Shown: piece after piece, positions 58,677-64,000 of the stretch
How the letters are laid out: each line of letters starts with the position of its first letter
How positions within the stretch are numbered: position 1 is the stretch's first letter
Source: JBGAPH01 sp046349955
GTDB taxonomy: Bacteria > Planctomycetota > Planctomycetia > Pirellulales > JBGAPH01
Assembly (NCBI GenBank): GCA_046349955.1
Contig: JAXMBI010000006.1
Location: 186,001-250,000 of the forward strand
Length of the DNA: 64,000 nt
Direction: 5' to 3'
Made by a program: the position numbers and the translations under genes
Notes under the pieces: generated by a model
What the model was told of the DNA's origin: nothing
Database searches by the model: none
The model's input: only the letters and a program-made list of their open reading frames with translations

Positions 58677-60365
58677 GTGTCCGATCAGCGTTTTCGCGGC
58701 GGATCCAGAGGTCTGTTGGGTCTGGGGCTGATCCTTGGCGTGCTCGCCGGCCGCGCGCAGGGTCAAGAGCCGGCGCCCGCCGGGCGGGCGGAAAGTCCGT
58801 CGCTCACCGCGATCGACGTACTGCTCGAACCCGGGCCGGCGATGGTCGAGGCGGCAAGGGCTGCGAACGCCAAGCTCCGTGCCAACTTTGCGGCCGGCTT
58901 CGCCCTCGACGCCGAGCACACGCCCCATATCTCGGTCGCGCAGCGCTACGTGCGCACCGACGATCTGCCGCGGGTCTACGAGGCGGTTCGACAGGTCGCA
59001 GCGACGGCGCGCCCCACCGAATGGCGACTCCGCGCGACCGGTTACTATGCGCTTCCCGTGGAGAACCTTGGCCTGGCCGGCATTGTCGTCGAGCGGTCCC
59101 CGGAGTTGGCCGAGTTTCAGCGACGCGTGCTCGACGCCGTGGCGGCGTTCGCAGTGGAGGGCGGAACCGCGGCGGCCTTCGTGGCGCCACCGGACGGCCA
59201 AACGATCATCCCCGCCGCCGTCGCCTATGTGAATGAATTCGTGCCCAAGTACAGCGGCGCCGACTACAACCCGCACGTGACGGTGGGTCTGGGTCACGAC
59301 GATTTCGTCCACGCGCTGATCGCGGCGCCTTTCCAGCCCTTCGAGTTTTCGCCAGCGGGAGTGGCCGTCTACCACCTCGGCAACTTCGGCACGGCGCAGC
59401 GGCAGCTCTGGTCGTCCACCCACAGCGATCCGCTCCCCTCGTGGAACGAAGGCGCCGCGAAGCGCTCGATCCTCGAGTTCGTAGCCAAGACGACCACGCC
59501 GGGCGGGCCGCGGTTCGTTCCCCCCGCGGAGCGAATCGCCACGTTCGACAACGACGGCACGCTCTGGTGCGAGCAGCCGATGTACGTGCAACTCGTCTTT
59601 GGGCTCGACCGCGTGCGGCAACTCGCCCCGCAACACCCCCAATGGGACGATAATCCGGCCTATGTGGCCTTGCGGGAGCGGCGGCTCGATTCACTCGGAG
59701 CCGCCGGCGAGAAGCAAATGGAAGAATTGCTTGCGCAGGCGAACACGGGGATGACCTCGGGCGAATACGAAAAAATGATCGTCGCTTGGCTGGCGACCGC
59801 GCGGCATCCCCGCTTCGACCGGCCGTACACGGAGCTTGTCTATCAGCCGATGCTCGAGCTCTTGGCCTACCTGCGGGCCAACCAGTTCAAAACCTTCATC
59901 GTGTCCGGCGGCGGCATCGAGTTCATGCGCCCTTGGACGAATCGCGTCTACCGAGTTCCGCCCGAGCAGGTGGTCGGGTCCAGCGTGAAGCTCAAGTACG
60001 AGCTGCGGCCGAGCGGCCCCGTGCTTTTGCGCCTGCCGGAGATCAATTTCATCGACGACAAGGCGGGCAAGCCGGTCGGCATCGCGCAGTACATCGGCCG
60101 GCGGCCTGTGGCCGCTTTCGGCAACTCCGACGGCGATCAGCAGATGCTCGAGTGGACCGCCGGGGGCGACGGGGCCAGCCTGATGTTGCTCGTCCACCAC
60201 GACGACGCCCGGCGCGAATATGCCTACGATCGCCGCTCGCAAATTGGCCGGCTCGACAAAGCCTGGGACGAAGCGGTCGAACGCGGCTGGACGGTCGTCA
60301 GCATGCAGCGCGATTGGAAGCGGATCTTTCCCTTCGAGGAAACTCCGGCGGAGCTGCGCAAGTAG
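58677..60365 (+). CDS. Secreted 2H-phosphoesterase/HAD phosphatase fusion
   Basis: The 562-residue protein has a signal peptide (residues 1-30) and two catalytic domains. Residues about 40-230 contain two H-x-T/S-x motifs, HISV (His84) and HVTV (His200), the signature of 2H phosphoesterases (2'-5' RNA ligase/CPDase fold). Residues about 265-550 are HAD-like, with FDNDGTL (Asp291, Asp293), FIVSGGG and FGNSDGDQQML. The two activities could act in series on a cyclic phosphate, 2H opening it and HAD removing the phosphate. The HAD part matches a known planctomycete exported phosphatase; the fusion is unusual. It diverges from the desaturase. Confidence 0.75.
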   Translation: MSDQRFRGGSRGLLGLGLILGVLAGRAQGQEPAPAGRAESPSLTAIDVLLEPGPAMVEAARAANAKLRANFAAGFALDAEHTPHISVAQRYVRTDDLPRVYEAVRQVAATARPTEWRLRATGYYALPVENLGLAGIVVERSPELAEFQRRVLDAVAAFAVEGGTAAAFVAPPDGQTIIPAAVAYVNEFVPKYSGADYNPHVTVGLGHDDFVHALIAAPFQPFEFSPAGVAVYHLGNFGTAQRQLWSSTHSDPLPSWNEGAAKRSILEFVAKTTTPGGPRFVPPAERIATFDNDGTLWCEQPMYVQLVFGLDRVRQLAPQHPQWDDNPAYVALRERRLDSLGAAGEKQMEELLAQANTGMTSGEYEKMIVAWLATARHPRFDRPYTELVYQPMLELLAYLRANQFKTFIVSGGGIEFMRPWTNRVYRVPPEQVVGSSVKLKYELRPSGPVLLRLPEINFIDDKAGKPVGIAQYIGRRPVAAFGNSDGDQQMLEWTAGGDGASLMLLVHHDDARREYAYDRRSQIGRLDKAWDEAVERGWTVVSMQRDWKRIFPFEETPAELRK

Positions 60366-60382
60366 CCGCCCGCACAAGAAAA

Positions 60383-60409
60383 GGAGCACGCGAACGGTTC
60401 GCGTGCTCC
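60383..60409 (-). terminator. Convergent terminator, mainly for parB
   Basis: GGAGCACGCGAAC and GTTCGCGTGCTCC form a perfect 13-bp stem around one G. On the minus strand it is followed by TTTTCTTG, so it should stop parB transcription 41 bases after its stop codon. On the plus strand the flank is A-rich, not T-rich, giving weaker termination for the fusion gene. Confidence 0.75.
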
Positions 60410-60449
60410 CAAAATCAATCACGGTTGCTTGCGGCAGCTAGCTGCTAGC

Positions 60450-61409
60450 TCACCAGGTCCCGGTGCGGCCAAGCGGCGCTCCTTGGGTGTCGCACAGCAG
60501 AGCCCGCAAGCGCTCGAACTCCTCGTGGCTGCCGAAGTGCACGACCAGGCGGCCGCGACCCTTGCTCCCCTGGCGGATGTCGACCTTCGTGCCCAGCGCG
60601 GCGCGCAGCTCCTGCTCGAGCGTGGCAACCTGGCCGGTCCGCGGGCGCCGTGCCGGCGCCTTGGCGCCGTCGCGGCCGATTACGGCCAGCGGCTCGGCGT
60701 CGGCCTGGTGAATCGTGTCATGCACGAGCTGCTCGGTCGCTCGCACGCTGAGCGCTTCGTCCTGGATCCGCTGGCAGAAGACGATCTGCTCCTGCTCGTC
60801 TCCCAGGGGCAGCAGCGCCCGGCCGTGCCCTTGCGAGATCGCCCCGGAGCGGATGGCGTCTTGCACCGCGTCGGGCAGCTCGAGCAGGCGGATGAGGTTG
60901 GCGATCGTCGAGCGGTCGACCTTCAGCCGGCCCGCCAGCTCGTCCTGCGTGCAACCGTAGCGGTGCAGGTAGTCGTGGAACGAGGCGGCCTTCTCGAGCG
61001 GGTTGAGATCCTTCCGCTGCAAGTTCTCGACGATCGCGAGCTCGGCCACCTGGCGGTCGTCGGCCTCGCGGATCAGGGCCGGCACGTCGATCCAGCCCGC
61101 CTTGATGGCGGCCCGCAGCCGCCGCTCGCCGGAAACGAGTTGGTAGCGGCTCTCGGCGCGGCGGACCACGATCGGCTGCAGCAGGCCGTGCTCTTTCAGG
61201 CTCTCGCAGAGCGAAATGATTTCCGAATCGTCGAAGTCGCGCCGCGGTTGATAGGGGTTCGGGTCGACCTCGTAGACGCTCAGCCGCACGAGGCCCTTGT
61301 CGCCCTGGGCCAATGCTTCGGGCTGCGGCTCAAAGTCTTCGATCAGCGCGCCCGCCGGCCTGCCCAGCAGCGCTTCCAACCCACGTCCCAGTCGCCGTTC
61401 CTTAGTCAC
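60450..61409 (-). CDS. parB: Chromosome-partitioning protein ParB
   Basis: The 319-residue protein opens VTKERRLGRGLEALLG (GTG start at 61409). The ParB/Srx CTPase domain has NPYQPRRDF and ERRLRAAIKAG, followed by the parS-binding HTH (TQDELAGRLKVDRSTIANLI) and a C-terminal dimerisation domain. It loads at parS, slides with CTP, and recruits SMC. The GTG overlaps the end of parA by 8 bases, so translation is coupled. A terminator follows. Confidence 0.94.
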   Translation of the reverse strand: MTKERRLGRGLEALLGRPAGALIEDFEPQPEALAQGDKGLVRLSVYEVDPNPYQPRRDFDDSEIISLCESLKEHGLLQPIVVRRAESRYQLVSGERRLRAAIKAGWIDVPALIREADDRQVAELAIVENLQRKDLNPLEKAASFHDYLHRYGCTQDELAGRLKVDRSTIANLIRLLELPDAVQDAIRSGAISQGHGRALLPLGDEQEQIVFCQRIQDEALSVRATEQLVHDTIHQADAEPLAVIGRDGAKAPARRPRTGQVATLEQELRAALGTKVDIRQGSKGRGRLVVHFGSHEEFERLRALLCDTQGAPLGRTGTW

Positions 61410-62148
61410 GCTCGAGCACCTCCAGACAGAGTTCCACATAGGCCCGCGCGCCACGGGCGCGCGGGGAGTAGTCGATCACGCTGGCGCCGTGGCTGGGCGC
61501 TTCGCACACCGCCACGTCGCGGGGGATCACCGTTTCGAACACAATCTCGCCAAAGAAGTCGCGGACCTCGCGGTCCACTTCGTAGGTCAGTTCCAGGCCG
61601 GCGTCGTACATCGTGAGCAGAATGCCGCCGAAGGCCAGGCGGTTGCCGGGGCGCTGCATCACCTGCCGGATCACCTCGATCATTTGCGTCAGCCCCTCCA
61701 TCGCGTAGTACTCGCACTGGATGGGCATCAGCACTTCGGTGGAGCAGGCCAGGGCCGTCTGCGTGAGCTGGCCCAGCGACGGCGGGCAGTCGATCAGCAC
61801 GAAGTCGTAGGCCGCCATGCCGGTGGCCATGTGCTGCATCAGCGTGGCCGAGCGCCCGGCGGCGCCGTCGGCCAGGGCCTCGACGTCTTGAAAGCTCCGG
61901 CTCCCCGGCAGCAATTCGAGCCCCGCCGTGCCGGATTGGAGCAGCGTTTCGCGGAGCGGCCGGTCTTCGAGCAGCGGGTGGCGCTCGGCGGGGCGGTGGC
62001 CGAGTCCGCTCGTGGCGTTGCACTGGGGATCGAGGTCCACCAGCAGGGTGCGCTGCCCGGCCTTGGCCAAACCGACGGCCAGGTTGACCGCCGTGGTCGT
62101 CTTGCCGACTCCGCCCTTCTGATTGGCAACGCACAAAATACGGCCCAC
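61402..62148 (-). CDS. parA: Chromosome-partitioning ATPase ParA/Soj
   Basis: The 248-residue ATPase has the deviant Walker A NQKGGVGKTTTAVNL, Walker B VLIDCPPSLG and the signature VDLDPQCNATSGLG. It moves ParB-parS complexes over the nucleoid. Its length and N-terminus fit chromosomal Soj rather than plasmid ParA with an N-terminal HTH. It is followed by parB and preceded by three parS sites within 270 bp. Confidence 0.95.
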   Translation of the reverse strand: MGRILCVANQKGGVGKTTTAVNLAVGLAKAGQRTLLVDLDPQCNATSGLGHRPAERHPLLEDRPLRETLLQSGTAGLELLPGSRSFQDVEALADGAAGRSATLMQHMATGMAAYDFVLIDCPPSLGQLTQTALACSTEVLMPIQCEYYAMEGLTQMIEVIRQVMQRPGNRLAFGGILLTMYDAGLELTYEVDREVRDFFGEIVFETVIPRDVAVCEAPSHGASVIDYSPRARGARAYVELCLEVLERD

Positions 62149-62275
62149 GCGGCGCTCGCTCCGTGAATGCCGGCCTCACCGCTCGAGAGGCAGCGCGCGG
62201 ATTGTAGCAGCGGCCCCGACTCCGGCTAACGGCAGTTTTCAGCCGGCTGGACTCGCCCGCCGCGGATAGGGTTCC

Positions 62276-62302
62276 GTTAGCCCCCGGCGAGTCGCCCGGG
62301 GG
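62276..62302. repeat. GTTAGCCCCCGGCGAGTCGC palindrome near parS
   Basis: GTTAGCCCCCGGCGAGTCGC and its continuation CCGGGGG form a stem extended by outer GGTTCC/GGAACC. It matches the reverse complement of the porin-gene repeat at 55067-55093 over about 24 bases. Confidence 0.7.
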
Positions 62303-62322
62303 AACCGCGACGTGGCGGATCA

Positions 62323-62338
62323 CGTTTCACGTGAAACA
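62323..62338. promoter_or_regulatory. parS: parS site 1
   Basis: CGTTTCACGTGAAACA matches the parS consensus TGTTTCACGTGAAACA at 15 of 16 positions. ParB binds this palindrome. Confidence 0.92.
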
Positions 62339-62354
62339 CCTCTCCCAACTTACG

Positions 62355-62370
62355 CGTTCCACGTGAAACA
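62355..62370. promoter_or_regulatory. parS: parS site 2
   Basis: CGTTCCACGTGAAACA has 14 of 16 matches to the parS consensus. It lies 32 bases after site 1, centre to centre, so the sites lie on the same helical face. Confidence 0.85.
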
Positions 62371-62399
62371 CGCAGATCCGCGGCGCGCAACGGTGGACC

Positions 62400-62415
62400 G
62401 GTTTCACGTGAAACG
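62400..62415. promoter_or_regulatory. parS: parS site 3
   Basis: GGTTTCACGTGAAACG keeps the 14-bp core GTTTCACGTGAAAC and is a symmetric palindrome. It is 45 bases from site 2, just downstream of the small membrane protein gene's stop codon. Confidence 0.88.
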
Positions 62416-62420
62416 CCGAA

Positions 62421-62765
62421 CTAGCGCGCCTGCGTCGCGTCGAGGGGTGTTGCCTGACGTACGGCGAGTTGCTGCTCGATCCGGCCCAACCGCTGCTCGA
62501 GCCCCTCGAGCCGCTCGGCCAGGGCGTCGTCTTCGGGCGCGCCGTTGAAAGCCCGGACGATCGAGGCCAGGCCGTTGGTCAGCACCGCCATCAGACCGGT
62601 GCCGAAGATCAGCGTCACCGCGAGGGCCCCGATCAGTTGGCCCCCGTCGAGCCGATCGACGAGGCTCCCCAAGAAGCCCGTCGCAGAATCGGCGGGCTCT
62701 GCCCAGGCAGGAACGGCAGTCAGCCAGGTCGACAACGTGGCGAGGGAGAGCAGTCGAATCTTCAT
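62421..62765 (-). CDS. Small membrane protein with coiled-coil tail
   Basis: The 114-residue protein has a signal peptide (MKIRLLSLATLSTWLTAVPAW), one membrane segment (residues about 41-62, LIGALAVTLIFGTGLMAVL) and a C-terminal coiled coil (LAERLEGLEQRLGRIEQQL). No family was recognised. It is immediately downstream of the parS-bearing spacer relative to parA on the same strand, but a parS link is not implied. Confidence 0.6.
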   Translation of the reverse strand: MKIRLLSLATLSTWLTAVPAWAEPADSATGFLGSLVDRLDGGQLIGALAVTLIFGTGLMAVLTNGLASIVRAFNGAPEDDALAERLEGLEQRLGRIEQQLAVRQATPLDATQAR

Positions 62766-62824
62766 CGCGGGGCTCCAAATACTCGGCGGGCAGGGGAATC
62801 AGGCCTCAGCCCCAAACTGCGCGC

Positions 62825-64000
62825 TCAGAATACGTCTTCGCCCTTCGTCCCGCAATCTTGGGGGCGGCGCCAGCACAGGACCGCGCCCCCAACCGCTGCC
62901 AGCACGGCGAGAAGCCCACTCGCCGGCTCCGGCACGGGCAAGACCCCGGCCCCGCCCCCAAACCAGCCCTTCAGCAAGCCGAAGTCCGACAGATCGACGT
63001 CACGGTCGCCGTCGAAATTCCCTTGGGCACGGTACGCAACACCATTCTCGCCGATCCCCAGCCCGAAGTTCGCCTTGAGGATGCCGAAGTCGTCGAGGCT
63101 GACGCGGCCATCGAAGTTGGCGTCCCCCGGCGGCCACTCGCCGACAAGCGTTGCCCTCCAGGCTTCGGTCTGCCCCTGAGGGTTCTTTCCTGTGCCGATG
63201 ACCGTGGATCCGTCGGCCGAGATGTCAAAGTCATAAAGCAAACTCCATCCCTGGAGCGCCGCCCCCAGGTTGTAGTCCCCCTTGAGGACATCGACGAGGC
63301 TGCGCGTGCCGGCCTGCGACGTCCAGATAAAAGACTCGGTCCCCGATTCGGACAATCCTGTGCCGACGATGGTCGAACCCTCTCCGCTGACTGCGGACGC
63401 AGAAAGTTTACCCCCTCCACCCGGCAAATCGGGCAGCGGCACGGCCCCCGTCTCCTGGGTCCACCGGTAGGCCTGAGTCAGCCCGATATCGTTGGTCATC
63501 GTGCCGACGATGACTTTGCCGTCCTCGGAAACGGCGCTCGCATGAATGCTGCTGCTGAACCCGCCCCCCGCGCTGAGCGGGACGATCCCCTCGGATTCCG
63601 TCCACCGGAACGCCGTCAAATAGCTCCGTTCCGGCGTTTCGACGGTGATCTCTCCGACCATCACCGACCCGTCTGCCGACAGGTCGAGGGCGTCGCCGTT
63701 GGTGAACTTGCCCTCGTACGACAGCTTGATGCCCGTGGTTGGGTGGGGCCAATAGGCGGGGAAGAACACCTCGGGGATAGCGTGGAGCGCGCGGCCGGCT
63801 ACCACCTTGCCGTCGGCGGAAATCGCGTTTGCTCGGGCGGCGCCAATTTCAGTGGGGCCCCACAGCGGGGCCAACGTCGTCACGCCGGACGGCGTCCAGG
63901 TGACCGGCGTCCGAGCGGCGGAGTTCGCGTGCCCTAACACCGACTGGCCGTCGGCGGACACATCCACTGCGTCGCTTAGTCCGTCGACGGGGGTCATTCC
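62825..64000 (-). CDS. PEP-CTERM/dockerin HAF-repeat protein, partial
   Basis: The gene runs off the window at its 5' end; 391 or more residues are seen. The visible part is a chain of HAF-type repeats (ADGKVVAGRA, DLSADGSVMVG, SEDGKVIVGT and so on), then two dockerin type I-like repeats (GDANFDGRVSLDDFGILKAN and GNFDGDRDVDLSDFGLLKGW). A PEP-CTERM signal VPVPEPASGLLAVLAAVGGA closes it with an Arg pair (CWRR). The protein is a surface-sorted repeat protein, possibly calcium-binding through the dockerins. The N-terminus lies beyond the window. Confidence 0.85.
   Translation of the reverse strand, partial: GMTPVDGLSDAVDVSADGQSVLGHANSAARTPVTWTPSGVTTLAPLWGPTEIGAARANAISADGKVVAGRALHAIPEVFFPAYWPHPTTGIKLSYEGKFTNGDALDLSADGSVMVGEITVETPERSYLTAFRWTESEGIVPLSAGGGFSSSIHASAVSEDGKVIVGTMTNDIGLTQAYRWTQETGAVPLPDLPGGGGKLSASAVSGEGSTIVGTGLSESGTESFIWTSQAGTRSLVDVLKGDYNLGAALQGWSLLYDFDISADGSTVIGTGKNPQGQTEAWRATLVGEWPPGDANFDGRVSLDDFGILKANFGLGIGENGVAYRAQGNFDGDRDVDLSDFGLLKGWFGGGAGVLPVPEPASGLLAVLAAVGGAVLCWRRPQDCGTKGEDVF

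Noticed and set aside
1..64000. CRISPR arrays, tRNA and rRNA genes
   Set aside because: No regularly spaced direct repeats were seen, and no tRNA T-loop with matching acceptor arms or rRNA signature was found when reading the gene-free stretches. A tRNAscan/CRISPR search would be decisive.

Overview
The window is high-GC DNA whose gene content points to a planctomycete of the Pirellulales type. It carries two DUF1549/DUF1553 cytochrome-c plus DUF1501 gene pairs, three PEP-CTERM proteins (one with dockerin repeats), a DUF6690-type protein, a sulfatase with a formylglycine-generating enzyme, and many dispersed palindromic intergenic repeats. All family names rest on reading translations and motifs; no database search was run.

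Layout. 1-1.2 kb: 3' part of a VWA-domain gene broken by several frameshifts, then about 880 bases without a gene but with three strong hairpins. 2.1-6.1 kb: secreted esterase, MarR regulator with a palindromic operator, and a MuiA-like DUF4139 protein. 6.5-8.9 kb: vanadium-haloperoxidase/PAP2-like protein and a small membrane protein. 8.9-11.3 kb: two PEP-CTERM genes around an orphan HTH gene, then hemP behind an operator-like palindrome. 11.3-15.7 kb: DegT aminotransferase, MFS exporter, larC and a small membrane protein. 15.9-21 kb and 24.4-27.6 kb: the two DUF1549/1553-DUF1501 pairs. Between them, at 22.5-22.8 kb, lies a stand-alone structured transcript with its own promoter, a 10-codon mini-ORF behind a strong Shine-Dalgarno, and an intrinsic terminator. 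27.7-37.6 kb: HAD phosphatase, DUF6817 protein, UVR-motif protein, acyl-CoA dehydrogenase, ArsR plus SRPBCC pair, a frameshifted PQQ-propeller/EF-hand gene, a second SRPBCC protein and RNase R. 37.8-41.5 kb: hybrid histidine kinase with an ethylene-receptor-like sensor, LexA with a palindromic promoter, and a Gfo/Idh/MocA oxidoreductase.

41.6-46.8 kb is the clearest accessory region. A less GC-rich gene encodes an N-terminal HEPN-like domain fused to a STAND/NB-ARC NTPase, the build of single-gene anti-phage sensors. Twelve bases after it begins a secreted-protein gene that a 1,013-bp insertion sequence has split inside its signal peptide. Terminal inverted repeats and a perfect 9-bp target duplication are visible, and removing the element restores the reading frame exactly.

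46.9-62.8 kb: VOC protein, small secreted proteins, a THUMP-like methyltransferase, FGE, AsnRS, sulfatase, OprO/P-like porin, a MetA-like outer-membrane protein, a fatty-acid desaturase, a secreted 2H-phosphoesterase/HAD fusion, and parB-parA with three parS sites. That last cluster suggests this end lies in the chromosome-segregation region near the origin. The window closes inside a PEP-CTERM/dockerin gene.
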